NCBI GenBank assembly: GCA_902774035.1
Contig: CACYHA010000002.1
Span: forward strand, 1 to 64,000
Direction of reading: 5' to 3'
DNA length: 64,000 bases
DNA from: Oscillospiraceae bacterium
GTDB taxonomy: Bacteria; Bacillota; Clostridia; Oscillospirales; Acutalibacteraceae
Shown here: positions 1-8,024 of the stretch, one piece after another
Numbering within the stretch: the first letter of the stretch is position 1
How the letters are laid out: the number at the start of each line of letters is the position of its first letter
Translations under genes and position numbers: made by a program
The notes under the pieces: generated by a model
Seen by the model: only the letters and a program-made list of their open reading frames with translations
The model's database searches: none
What the model was told of the DNA's origin: nothing

Positions 1-1
1 A

Positions 2-136
2 GCGCCCGACACGCAAGCGGGAGACAATCTCTGCAAGTGGGACAACACGGATCACGGCACGTCCTTCTTTGGCAGGCTCATCCGGTTTTTCCACTCCATT
101 CTGTATTTCTTCGCCCACCTGTTCGGGCGGAAATAA
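2..136 (+). CDS. C-terminal end of a secreted surface protein (5' truncated by window)
   Basis: Only the last 44 codons are inside the window; the reading frame is open from base 2 to the TAA at 134-136. The visible peptide has a CKWDN segment followed by an aromatic, amphipathic tail (SFFGRLIRFFHSILYFFAHLFGRK). Tails of this style (one Cys, then repeated FF/LF hydrophobics ending in basic residues) are, to my knowledge, common at the C-termini of large repeat-containing secreted proteins of gut Clostridia, and such proteins occur in this window at 34.1 kb and 58.2 kb. Surface retention by the tail is inference. Nothing of the functional domains is visible. Confidence 0.6.
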   Translation, partial: APDTQAGDNLCKWDNTDHGTSFFGRLIRFFHSILYFFAHLFGRK

Positions 137-293
137 ATGACCGTACAAACGATCCGATTATATGATTTGCGGCGGCGCTCCAAAAGGACGCTGCCGTTTT
201 CTTCGGCGGCGTATTTCGGAAAAGTGTTCCGCCGGCAGACACGGGGATAAAACGCGCCGAAACGGTGCAGGATGATGGCGAAAAAGACAAAAG

Positions 294-323
294 AAAGAGC
301 TGCCTCAAGGGCGGCTCTTTTCT
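294..323 (+). terminator. Rho-independent terminator
   Basis: AAAGAGCTGCC (294-304) pairs with GGCGGCTCTTT (310-320) with one G-T pair, followed by a short T run. It probably ends the transcript of the surface protein at 2-136. Confidence 0.6.
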
Positions 324-555
324 ATAGAATTACACTGCTCTCAAACGCGTTCAACGCGTGCTTGCTTAGATGATTGGTGAAACAGCCCCCTTTTCTCTTG
401 ACGAATGAGGGACAACTTTGGGACAACCGAAAAGGACCATTCCTCTAACTACCTTATTTTACAAGGGCTTTCGCCTTCTGCAATTTCAGCAATACGGTCT
501 CAAAGGCGCCCGCCGTGCACCGCAGTTCTCCAAGAGATAACAAGTTGTTATTCAT

Positions 556-587
556 CAACGTCGTCCGTTTGGGCGGCGTTGTTTTTT
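556..587 (+). terminator. Rho-independent terminator, CAACGTCGTCC-GTTT-GGGCGGCGTTG
   Basis: An 11-bp stem (two G-T pairs) with a GTTT loop is followed by six Ts. A near copy with the same stem sequence occurs at 3327-3357, so the hairpin is a repeated intergenic unit. Confidence 0.7.
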
Positions 588-619
588 CACCCGGGCGGCG
601 GGATTTTTTGGCCGCTGTC

Positions 620-648
620 TTGATTTTCTCCCGAGTTTTGTGTATATT
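620..648 (+). promoter_or_regulatory. Sigma-A-type promoter of the sugar symporter gene
   Basis: TTGATT at 620-625, a 17-base spacer, and TATATT at 643-648. It lies 32 bases before the start codon and directly after a terminator. Confidence 0.55.
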
Positions 649-680
649 TATGTTGAATACAGTCATTCGGAGGAGATACC

Positions 681-2072
681 ATGAAAAAATATATGACGTT
701 TAAGGAGATCGCCGCCTATTCGCTGGGACTTTTCGGCTTTCAGGCGATCGTGGGCTTTCTCAACTCCTATCAGGCGGAGTTTTACCACGCGCAGATGGCT
801 GCCAATCTGGCGGTGGTGGGCGTGCTGATCCTGGTGGTCAAAGTGGTTTCCGCCGTGTTCGATCCCGTGGTGGGAAATCTGATCGAGCGCGGCAAAAGCC
901 CGAAAGGAAAGCTGCGGCCCTTTATCGCGTATTCGCTGCTGCCGCTGCTGGTGACAACAGTGGTGGTGTTCATCCGCGTGCCGCTGACGGGCGTTGCGCT
1001 TTACGCTTACATCTTTGTCACCTTCCTGCTCTGGAGCATGGCCATGACGCTGGGGGACGTTCCCTCCCAGGCCATCGCTTCCGTGCTGACGCCGAACCCG
1101 ACGGAACGCACCAATGTGATCTCCATCGCCAACACGCTCAAGCAGATCGGCTTTTCCGCAGCGGCGGTGCTGGTGCCGGTGGTTTGCCTGCTGGTCCCCG
1201 GCGGCTCCCGGGTGTTCGGGATCCCGGAGGGACAAAAGGACGATCCCATCAGCGTCGCGGAATATCTGGCGGTCGCCGTTCTGGTCGCGGTGCTGGGCTG
1301 CGGTCTGTTCTCGCTGATCTACTTTTGGAACAAAGAGCGCGTGACCTACGCCGGTGAAACCATGACGTTTCGGGAGATGTTCGCCTCTCTGCGCGAAAAC
1401 AAGCCGCTGATGCTGGTGATCGTCTCCTATTTCCTCGGCGCGGGGCGTCAGATGGCCATGGCGATCCAGGTGCAGGCTTCCAACGCCCTGCTCGGCAGCG
1501 AAAACTATGTGCTGGCGCTGGGGATCTCCACCGCGATCGGCACCATGCTCAGCATGGCGCTCACGCCGGTGCTGATCAAAAAGCTCGGCGAAAAAAAGGC
1601 CTACATTGCGCTTTCCCTCTACGGGTTTGCGGTCTCGATGCTGGCGTTCTTCGTCTATGTTTTCGTAACGCAGAACATGATCGTGATGTTCGTCTTCCTG
1701 TTCTTGATCGGTCTGCAGTTCGGCGCCGTGACGCTGATGCCGATGATCATGGTCACGGACTGTGTGGACGACGATGAATACCGCACCGGCAAGCGCAGGG
1801 AGGGCCCGGCCTTTTCCGTTTTGACGCTCACCATCAAGGTCTGCCTTGCCGTGGGCGCGGCCCTCGGCCTCATCCTCGTGCAGGTCTCGGGCTATCAGGC
1901 GGAAGCGGCGGAGGTTTCTCTCCACACGAAAAACATCATCTTTTTCGCTTACGTGGCCATGCCCGGGATCTTCAGCCTGCTGTCGGTGTTCCCGATTCTG
2001 AAATACGACCTCACCGGCGAGAAAAAGAAACAGATCGCCGAAGCGCTCCAGCAGCGCAGAAAAGGCGAGTGA
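681..2072 (+). CDS. MFS sugar:cation symporter, GPH (MelB-like) family
   Basis: 463-aa integral membrane protein, the usual length for glycoside-pentoside-hexuronide:cation symporters, with about twelve hydrophobic segments. The family loop between helices 2 and 3 is visible as DPVVGNLIERGKSPKGKLRPF (about residues 61-80), matching the GPH pattern D-P-x2-G...R...G-K-x-R-P. It should take up a sugar or glycoside with Na+ or H+; the substrate cannot be read from sequence. The start is fixed by GGAGGAG about 6 bases upstream. It stands alone between a terminator and the divergent-looking, AT-rich TIR gene; an alpha-galactosidase lies 17 kb away but is not linked. Confidence 0.85.
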   Translation: MKKYMTFKEIAAYSLGLFGFQAIVGFLNSYQAEFYHAQMAANLAVVGVLILVVKVVSAVFDPVVGNLIERGKSPKGKLRPFIAYSLLPLLVTTVVVFIRVPLTGVALYAYIFVTFLLWSMAMTLGDVPSQAIASVLTPNPTERTNVISIANTLKQIGFSAAAVLVPVVCLLVPGGSRVFGIPEGQKDDPISVAEYLAVAVLVAVLGCGLFSLIYFWNKERVTYAGETMTFREMFASLRENKPLMLVIVSYFLGAGRQMAMAIQVQASNALLGSENYVLALGISTAIGTMLSMALTPVLIKKLGEKKAYIALSLYGFAVSMLAFFVYVFVTQNMIVMFVFLFLIGLQFGAVTLMPMIMVTDCVDDDEYRTGKRREGPAFSVLTLTIKVCLAVGAALGLILVQVSGYQAEAAEVSLHTKNIIFFAYVAMPGIFSLLSVFPILKYDLTGEKKKQIAEALQQRRKGE

Positions 2073-2099
2073 GGAGACTCTCTTATAAAATGATTATTC

Positions 2100-2149
2100 G
2101 ACAGATATCTCTGTCTGCAATTGACATTTGTGAATGCATTTGATGTAAT
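2100..2149 (+). promoter_or_regulatory. Promoter of the TIR gene with an adjoining inverted repeat
   Basis: TTGACA at 2121-2126, a 17-base spacer and TGTAAT at 2144-2149 form a strong promoter. A perfect 6-bp inverted repeat, GACAGA-TATC-TCTGTC (2100-2115), ends five bases before the -35 box and could be an operator; it has no T run, so it is a poor terminator. Confidence 0.6.
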
Positions 2150-2183
2150 ATCAGTGATTTTCGGACAAATTGAGAGGTTGTAT

Positions 2184-3185
2184 ATGGACGCATTTATCAG
2201 TTACAGAAGAAAAAAAGGCTTTGTTTATGCAAAGACTGTATATGATCAGTTAATGGATTCCGGAGTAGAAGCCTTTTATGATATTAAAAGCTTGCAGGAG
2301 TACTCTGGTGAATTTACTTTGGAACTGCAGAACAATATTGATGACGCAGGCTTTTTCATTTTGATTCTGACTGATCAGTGCTTCACAATTCCAGAAAAAG
2401 AAAAATCTATATTTCTACAGGAAATTCTCTATGCAAGAAAAAAGAATAAAACGATTATTCCTGTTCTTTGTGAAGATTTTTCGTATCCGGAGGATTTGTT
2501 TCCGGAACTTGCTTTCTTGGTGCGGCTTCAATCCGTGCTTTTGACAACAGATCGGGATTTGGATAATCTGATACCGGATTTATTTGCGAAGATGATCCAT
2601 ACAACCAATCTGAAACTAAAACAAACAATTTCAGTCTTTTCTGCGAAAACAGTTCTTAAGAATAGGCAAGTTGTTGATAAAGATCAAGCACTCTCCTCTT
2701 TTTTTACCTCTGATGTCAAATCTCTTGATATTTGTTCTTTTTCCTGCCAGGCATTGCTCCGGAATGCGCGTCAATATTTTGAATTGATGCTTGAAAATGG
2801 TTGCAGGATTCGAGTTATTATGAATACACCGAATTCACCTGCAGCGTTGGAGGCAGCTCATTTGAAAAGCGCAAGCGGAACTCGAAGACAGCGGGATCGG
2901 ATACATAGAGATGCTTTTGAAGACTTAATGGATTGGGTCGAAGCGTATCCCAAACAAATTTTTTACCGCACAACGGAATTGTATCTGCCCTGCGCGATTA
3001 TGATATTAAAATACCAGGATCAGAAAAAAGATAACATCAAAGTGGACTATTATTCGTTTAATTGCCCGGATAAGGATCGGCGCAGTTTGCTGATCAAGTC
3101 AAGTGATTATGATAATTTTAACTTCTATGAGAGGCAGTTTGAATGGATTTGGGAGAATCCTCATGTTTTGCCGCAGGATGTGTAA
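2184..3185 (+). CDS. TIR-domain protein with C-terminal PLD-like/DUF5919-like sensor domain
   Basis: 333 aa. Residues 1-about 140 form a TIR domain: MDAFISYRRKKG at the N-terminus, then YDQLMDSGVEAFYD and an acidic residue in the helix where the NADase Glu is expected (FTLELQNNIDDAGFFILILT). Bacterial TIR domains commonly consume NAD+ or make cyclic ADP-ribose signals in anti-phage immunity. Residues about 190-330 resemble a PLD-like domain found C-terminal to many regulators: ICSFSCQALLRNARQYFELM, GCRIRVIMNTP, then VDYYSFN and FEWIWENP near the end. The ATG at 2184 follows GAGAGG; an upstream in-frame start would overlap the -35 box. The gene is visibly more AT-rich than its neighbours and has its own promoter, suggesting acquisition. 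Defence is inference. Confidence 0.75.
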   Translation: MDAFISYRRKKGFVYAKTVYDQLMDSGVEAFYDIKSLQEYSGEFTLELQNNIDDAGFFILILTDQCFTIPEKEKSIFLQEILYARKKNKTIIPVLCEDFSYPEDLFPELAFLVRLQSVLLTTDRDLDNLIPDLFAKMIHTTNLKLKQTISVFSAKTVLKNRQVVDKDQALSSFFTSDVKSLDICSFSCQALLRNARQYFELMLENGCRIRVIMNTPNSPAALEAAHLKSASGTRRQRDRIHRDAFEDLMDWVEAYPKQIFYRTTELYLPCAIMILKYQDQKKDNIKVDYYSFNCPDKDRRSLLIKSSDYDNFNFYERQFEWIWENPHVLPQDV

Positions 3186-3326
3186 ATCGTACAACCCAAC
3201 CATTGTGATGATTTCTGTCCCGATGTTTTAACCGGATATTTCTTTTTTTGATGTTTCTGGTACTTCGGTTTCAAAGGGAGCCGGCGAATCTCGTGGCGTT
3301 CAAAGCGGCAAAAAGCATCTTTTTCT

Positions 3327-3357
3327 CAACGTCGTTCCTCTGGGCGGCGTTGATTTT
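3327..3357 (+). terminator. Rho-independent terminator (second copy of the 556-587 hairpin)
   Basis: CAACGTCGTTC (3327-3337) pairs with GGGCGGCGTTG (3342-3352), followed by ATTTTG. The stem arms are nearly identical to those at 556-581. It separates the TIR gene from the phosphatase gene. Confidence 0.6.
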
Positions 3358-3407
3358 GAACACATTGTTTTCTAAAGGTCAAAAACACTTCGTAAAGGAG
3401 GATACTT

Positions 3408-4103
3408 ATGATCTATGTAACGGCCGATTTGCATGGCTTTCCGCTGGAAGGCCTGAAAACGCTGCTTGAAAAAGCGGGATTTACTGCGCAGGACGAGCTG
3501 TATGTCTTGGGCGATGTGATCGACCGGGGGCCGGAGGGAATCACGCTGCTGCGATGGATGATGTGTCAGCCCAACGTGGAGCTGATTCTGGGAAACCACG
3601 AGGAAATGATGCTGGAAAGCGCGTTTTTGCTGGAAGAGATCACGCAGCGCAGTCTGGATGCGCTGACGCCGGAAACGCTGGACGCGCTGGCAAACTGGCT
3701 CGCCAACGGGGGAGCGCCGACCATCAGTGCGCTGCGGGCGCTCCCTGCAGAGGACCGGGCGTACATTTTTGATTATCTGCGGGATGCGCCGCTTTTCGAG
3801 ATCGTATCCGCCGGGGACAGGCACTTTCTTTTGACCCACAGCGGGCTCGGCGGCTTTTCGTCGGAAAAGGAGATCGACGACTACGGGCGCGACGAGCTGC
3901 TTTGGAACCGTCCGCGCTTGACGGATCGTTATTACGAAAACGTCACAACGGTGTTCGGCCACACGCCGACCGTGAATTACGGGCAGGAGTTCGCGGGCAA
4001 GGCGATCGTGACGGAGACCTGGATCAATATCGACACGGGCGCGGGCTGGGAGTTCGCGCCGATGCTGCTGCGGCTGGACGATCTGCAGGAATTCTACTTA
4101 TAA
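3408..4103 (+). CDS. Metallophosphoesterase, PP1/PrpA-like serine/threonine phosphatase fold
   Basis: 231 aa, typical of small bacterial PPP-type phosphatases. Metal-binding signatures are in order: ADLHG (residues 5-9; canonical GDxHG has A for G here), GDVIDRGP (about 36-43), GNHE (about 63-66), LTHSG (about 144-148) and GHTP (about 185-188). It should hydrolyse phosphomonoesters with two metal ions; phosphoprotein or dinucleotide polyphosphate substrates are both possible in this family. The start follows AAAGGAGG with ideal spacing. It is monocistronic, between two terminators. Confidence 0.88.
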   Translation: MIYVTADLHGFPLEGLKTLLEKAGFTAQDELYVLGDVIDRGPEGITLLRWMMCQPNVELILGNHEEMMLESAFLLEEITQRSLDALTPETLDALANWLANGGAPTISALRALPAEDRAYIFDYLRDAPLFEIVSAGDRHFLLTHSGLGGFSSEKEIDDYGRDELLWNRPRLTDRYYENVTTVFGHTPTVNYGQEFAGKAIVTETWINIDTGAGWEFAPMLLRLDDLQEFYL

Positions 4104-4132
4104 CACCCGACACATCCTTACGGAAGAAGCTT

Positions 4133-4168
4133 CAGGGGGCGCAGCCTTACGGCAGGCGCCTCTTTTTT
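4133..4168 (+). terminator. Rho-independent terminator of the phosphatase gene
   Basis: GGGGCGC...GGCGCCTC with an inner GCC-TTAC-GGC pairing, followed by six Ts (4163-4168). Confidence 0.55.
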
Positions 4169-4279
4169 GTTTCAAATCACACTGTGATACCTGTGTTTGA
4201 ACAAGTCCAGTAAAAACGGACAATAGAAAAAACAGCCTCCTATGGTAGAATGAAAGAAACTACCATAGGAGGTTTTGTT

Positions 4280-4615
4280 ATGGCAAGAGGATATAGTCAC
4301 ATACAGAAATATGAAAAGGAAATCATAGAAAGAATAGAAAAAGGAGAAACACTTAGAGAAATCGGGGAAGCATATGGGTTCACGTATCAACAGGTGCGAA
4401 ATTTTAAGACGCGATATAATGAGAAGAAACGAAAGATAGCAGCAGGAATAGCAATAAGGAAGAAAGGGCGCCCGCCGAAGGATTATCAGGTCAGCGAAGA
4501 AGATAAGGTCGCACAGCTTCGCTACATCATCGACCGGAAGGACGCCAGGATCAAATCGTTGGAGATGGAGAATGAATTGATGCGGGATTTTCTCTCGCTC
4601 ACAGAAAGGAAGTGA
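4280..4615 (+). CDS. IS3-family transposase OrfA (helix-turn-helix subunit)
   Basis: 111 aa. Residues about 15-50 form a helix-turn-helix (ERIEKGETLREIGEAYGFTYQQVRNF), and a C-terminal heptad-like helix precedes ELMRDFLSLTERK. It binds the element ends and partners with OrfB. The ATG at 4280 is preceded by AGGAGG at the right distance; an upstream in-frame ATG at 4250 lacks a site. The stop codon overlaps the OrfB start as GTGA, so here OrfB appears to be made by translational coupling rather than needing only the -1 frameshift used by most IS3 elements. Confidence 0.85.
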   Translation: MARGYSHIQKYEKEIIERIEKGETLREIGEAYGFTYQQVRNFKTRYNEKKRKIAAGIAIRKKGRPPKDYQVSEEDKVAQLRYIIDRKDARIKSLEMENELMRDFLSLTERK

Positions 4616-5466
4616 GGACAAGCGTAAAATATCTGGTAATCTATCGCCACAAAGAGAAATATACGATCAGCGAAATGTGCAGATTTTTTGACGTATCAAG
4701 AAGTGGATATTACGATTACGTCAAGCGCATGGAGCAGCCGGATCGGGACCTGCCGTTGGCTGAGCAGATCCGCGCTTGTCAGTCAGAAGTCAAACAGACA
4801 TATGGCTATCGGAGAGTACAGATCTGGCTTGACCGGCAAGGTATCCACCGCAATCCGAAAACGGTGTTGCGTGTGATGCAGAAGTTCAATCTACTTTCCG
4901 TTGTCAGAAGAAAGAAATATCAGCATTACGGCAATTGTTTACACCGTTATCCCAATCTGCTGAACAGAGATTTCCATGCGGACAAACCAAATCAGAAGTG
5001 GGTGACGGATATTTCATACATCAAAACAGGTCAAGGATTTCTGTATCTTTCAATCATTCGTGACTTGTATGATAACAGCATTGTTGCATACAAAACCGGC
5101 ACGGAACAAAATATCCACCTTGTGTTGAGTACAATCAGAGACGCCCGGAAAAGAGAAAATGTCACTGCAGAGCTGCAACTCCACAGTGACCAAGGCTTTC
5201 AATACACCTCACAAGCATATTTCCGCCTGACTCAATCATACGGCATTACGCCGTCAATGTCAAGACGTGGAAATCCATATGACAATGCTTTAGCAGAAAA
5301 TTTCTTTTCAATTCTGAAAACAGAGTGTATCTACCGGGCGCGGCCGCGCACCTATGAGGAGGCGCGCCTCCTCATAGGTGAATACATCCACTTCTACAAC
5401 TACCAGCGTATTCAACTCAAAACAAAACTGACACCGATGGAATACCGATGCCAGTTCGTTGCTTAA
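4612..5466 (+). CDS. IS3-family transposase OrfB (DDE integrase)
   Basis: 284 aa, full length. An HTH_21-like N-terminal region (residues 1-90, including YGYRRVQIWL) is followed by the rve integrase core. The DDE triad is visible: WVTDISY (first Asp, about residue 129), LHSDQGFQYTS (second Asp, about 194) and NALAENFFSILKTE (Glu, about 229). It starts with GTG at 4612, overlapping the OrfA stop by four bases. The gene is intact and should be functional. Confidence 0.9.
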   Translation: MRTSVKYLVIYRHKEKYTISEMCRFFDVSRSGYYDYVKRMEQPDRDLPLAEQIRACQSEVKQTYGYRRVQIWLDRQGIHRNPKTVLRVMQKFNLLSVVRRKKYQHYGNCLHRYPNLLNRDFHADKPNQKWVTDISYIKTGQGFLYLSIIRDLYDNSIVAYKTGTEQNIHLVLSTIRDARKRENVTAELQLHSDQGFQYTSQAYFRLTQSYGITPSMSRRGNPYDNALAENFFSILKTECIYRARPRTYEEARLLIGEYIHFYNYQRIQLKTKLTPMEYRCQFVA

Positions 5467-5672
5467 TCTATTATTCTATTTCTACCATTTAGGCTGTTTT
5501 TGTACTGTCCGTACAAAATGGAGCAGTTCACGTTTCTTTTTTTTGAAAAAAACAAAAAATGTTCCGTCCCAACGCCTGTGCTTTTAAAAAACGAGGTATC
5601 ATCGTTCTGTCGGCAGAAAAACGAAAGCAAAAGAAAGCCAAACACCATGGAGCAAAAATTAGTCGAATGCAG

Positions 5673-5701
5673 TTGCTTTTTGAAGAATCTTCCTATATAA
5701 T
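5673..5701 (+). promoter_or_regulatory. Promoter of accessory operon A
   Basis: TTGCTT at 5673-5678, 17-base spacer, TATAAT at 5696-5701. It lies 35 bases before the first start codon and outside the IS end, so the operon does not depend on IS transcription. Confidence 0.6.
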
Positions 5702-5735
5702 TATTTTCAAAGACGATTCAAAAGGAGCATGCGTA

Positions 5736-7925
5736 ATGGCGATGTCGAACATGAATTATTCCGATCTACTGAAATCCGTGCGGGATGAGCTGGGTAATGA
5801 ATTCAAACCTTTCCGTTCGGCGGAGGAGTATCGGTTTTTACGCGAACGCCTGATGGCGAGACTCGGCGGTCTGAAAGAGGCGAACCACAACAACAGCGAA
5901 ACCCAGATCTACAGCGACCCGAAGCTTCGCTCTTTCTTTGCAAAACTCAGACGTCTGCTTGCGACTGCTTTGCCCGAAAAAGAAAATGAACTGCCGCTTC
6001 TTCCGGAGATCATCGAGAAAAAGGCGCAGTTTCATGCGCTGCTCCGGGCGTTTGATGCGGTTGCTGCGCATTTGAAACCCCAAGCGGAGATCGATGCCTC
6101 CTTTATGAATGCGCTGAGCTGCCGTTGCGCCGCATATAAGAGTTCCGAGGATTACATTCGCCGACTGGTCATTCGGCGGCTGGCGCAGATCAGCCCCGAG
6201 TTCGTCTGCCAGAAGAACAGCGCGGGGGAATGGGAAACCGACGCTTCCGGCAATCGGATCCTGCGCAGGGAGATCCTGCAAAAGGACGCAGCAAATCGGG
6301 ACGTGGTTACCACCAGACTTTTGATCCTGAAGCAGCTTATCAAACAATTCCACTGGTGCGAGGGGGTCGAGCACGAGGGCGACAAACACGGCGACGGTTA
6401 TCGCTGCGAACGGCTGAAAACGCTTTGCGAAACCGGATTTGGCGGAAACTGGGAGCGCATGACATTGGAAATGCGTGATGACGCCGAGGTGTCGGTGTTC
6501 CATGAACTGAAGCTCAAAAAGAAGCTGAACCGGGAACACAAGTTGGTCAAGGATCAGACGGCGGCGGCAAACAATCTGGCGCTGGTGCTGATCGCAAAGG
6601 ATTTTGCATCTGGCTTTTTCGGCAGTAAGGCCTCCACAAGAGAAGGGCTGTATGTGTTCGCCCTTGCCTTTGAAATGACCTTTTCCCTTCCTGCAAAAGT
6701 ATCGGAGAAGGGGGACGCAGACTATGATACGGACATTCGGAAAAACTTGTTTTTCGATTTTTATACGGACAGTCTGACAAACACCTACAATCGGGACGCG
6801 CGGACAGAGCGCTATGTTTCCGGATACGGGATCAACTACAAGAACTTTGTAGAGATTTCCTATCTTTATGCTCTGCAGCAGAGGGAGGATGAACTGGAAG
6901 CCTTTGAACAAGCGCGGGAACTCCGGCGCACGACTCCGGCGCTGAGCCGGTTCATTGAGGCGCGCACGCTGATCAACGAATGCAAGGCGTCGAGTGAAGC
7001 CCAGGATGAAGAGGATGTGGATATCTCAAAGCTTCTGCGTACCAGCCATTTCGAAAGCTTCTTTTCCGGCTTCAAAAGCCTGCCGTACGAAGCTTTCAAA
7101 AAAGAGCTGCTGCGCGTTTACGCGATCCGTTCCGAGGATGCAAGCAAGGATCTGGATGTATTTGAAGGCAACATCACTGCGGGAGAGGTCTATTATGATT
7201 TGCTGAAGTGTCTGTCGACCGTCAATCGCCGGGAGCATCTGGTGGTTCGCGGATTCGGAGAGTATTATCCGTCAAAAGCAAAGGCAGTTAGGGCAAAGGA
7301 AGAAAACGAAGAAACAAAGAGCAGCCCTTTAACTGTGCCGCAGTTGCTCCGGCGGCTGGAAAACGCAGACGCGGAGATTTTTGATTCCGCCGGGAACGCC
7401 GTTCCGCCGGAAGGCAGAGACGTTACGATCCTGTATCGGCGATTCAAGGAACTGCTGGATAAAGAAGCAAAGCTTCGCAAACGGCTCACGGAGATCAACG
7501 CTCACACCCTGCGCACCGATCCGAAGGCGCTGGCCTTGCTGCTGAATCGGATCTGCAGCGATGAGGATTTGAAGCTTGACGAGCACGCGCTGGTCGTTGC
7601 CCGGTCTGATCTCATGATCATCGCGTGCGTCTACCTCTGCGTGGCTGCCGAAAAAAAGACGGTCGACGCTTTGGATCGGATTCTTCTGAGCTTTCAAAGC
7701 TTTTATAAATACATGCAAAACGAGGCAAGAATTCCCTGCAAAAACGTGAAGACCTTTTTCGGTCTCAACGACCTGCTGCTCGAATGCGGTTTTATGGAGG
7801 TCCATCACAAAAACCTGTTCGACATGATGCTGCTTTATTTTACCTATCAGAGGCTGGTCACAAAACGAAATGTAAAAAAATATACGGCAGACAGCGGTTC
7901 CGCCGCGGAATGTCCCGAAGAATAA
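5736..7925 (+). CDS. Uncharacterised 729-aa protein, first gene of accessory operon A
   Basis: I do not recognise this protein. It is soluble (no signal peptide or membrane segment), rich in charged helical stretches, with no visible Walker, zinc or protease motif. An acidic stretch (EAQDEEDVDISKLL) sits around residue 415-430. The ATG at 5736 follows AAAGGAG; the frame is open upstream to 5559 but has no site there. It is followed after 99 bases by a PP2C phosphatase and then a kinase fusion, in the same direction, so it may be their substrate, scaffold or effector. That role is inference from position only. Confidence 0.7.
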   Translation: MAMSNMNYSDLLKSVRDELGNEFKPFRSAEEYRFLRERLMARLGGLKEANHNNSETQIYSDPKLRSFFAKLRRLLATALPEKENELPLLPEIIEKKAQFHALLRAFDAVAAHLKPQAEIDASFMNALSCRCAAYKSSEDYIRRLVIRRLAQISPEFVCQKNSAGEWETDASGNRILRREILQKDAANRDVVTTRLLILKQLIKQFHWCEGVEHEGDKHGDGYRCERLKTLCETGFGGNWERMTLEMRDDAEVSVFHELKLKKKLNREHKLVKDQTAAANNLALVLIAKDFASGFFGSKASTREGLYVFALAFEMTFSLPAKVSEKGDADYDTDIRKNLFFDFYTDSLTNTYNRDARTERYVSGYGINYKNFVEISYLYALQQREDELEAFEQARELRRTTPALSRFIEARTLINECKASSEAQDEEDVDISKLLRTSHFESFFSGFKSLPYEAFKKELLRVYAIRSEDASKDLDVFEGNITAGEVYYDLLKCLSTVNRREHLVVRGFGEYYPSKAKAVRAKEENEETKSSPLTVPQLLRRLENADAEIFDSAGNAVPPEGRDVTILYRRFKELLDKEAKLRKRLTEINAHTLRTDPKALALLLNRICSDEDLKLDEHALVVARSDLMIIACVYLCVAAEKKTVDALDRILLSFQSFYKYMQNEARIPCKNVKTFFGLNDLLLECGFMEVHHKNLFDMMLLYFTYQRLVTKRNVKKYTADSGSAAECPEE

Positions 7926-8024
7926 CCGATGATCTCTCTTGAATGCGCAAAGGATCTCCGCCGGGAAAGGGTCAGCGGTAGCCTGCGGCGGACACATCGA
8001 CTGCCAAAAGGAGGAGATTGTTTG

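Larger units (their letters stand above)
137..680. other. Intergenic region with two hairpin terminators and a promoter
   Basis: No convincing gene lies in these 544 bases. They hold GC-rich imperfect inverted repeats around 160-235, a terminator-like hairpin at 294-323, a second terminator at 556-587 and a sigma-A-like promoter at 620-648. Short open frames here have no ribosome binding site or recognisable product. Confidence 0.5.
4198..5530 (+). mobile_element. Intact IS3-family insertion sequence
   Basis: About 1333 bp. The left end begins TGAACAAGTCCA and the right end, read inwards, begins TGAACTGCTCCA; both share ACGGACA(A/G)TA further in, giving imperfect terminal inverted repeats with TG...CA ends as usual for IS3. 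It carries orfA and orfB. I see no clear 3-4 bp target duplication. A decayed relative with the same left end lies at 55180-56054, so the element has been active in this lineage. Confidence 0.85.

Noticed and set aside
663-1925. Long minus-strand frame over the symporter gene
   Set aside because: It is a shadow of the GC-biased codon use of the symporter; it is His/Arg/Gln-rich with no family signature or RBS.
4190-5540. Target-site duplication flanking the intact IS3
   Set aside because: The flanks read GTT and CGT next to the TG/CA ends; no 3-4 bp duplication matches.
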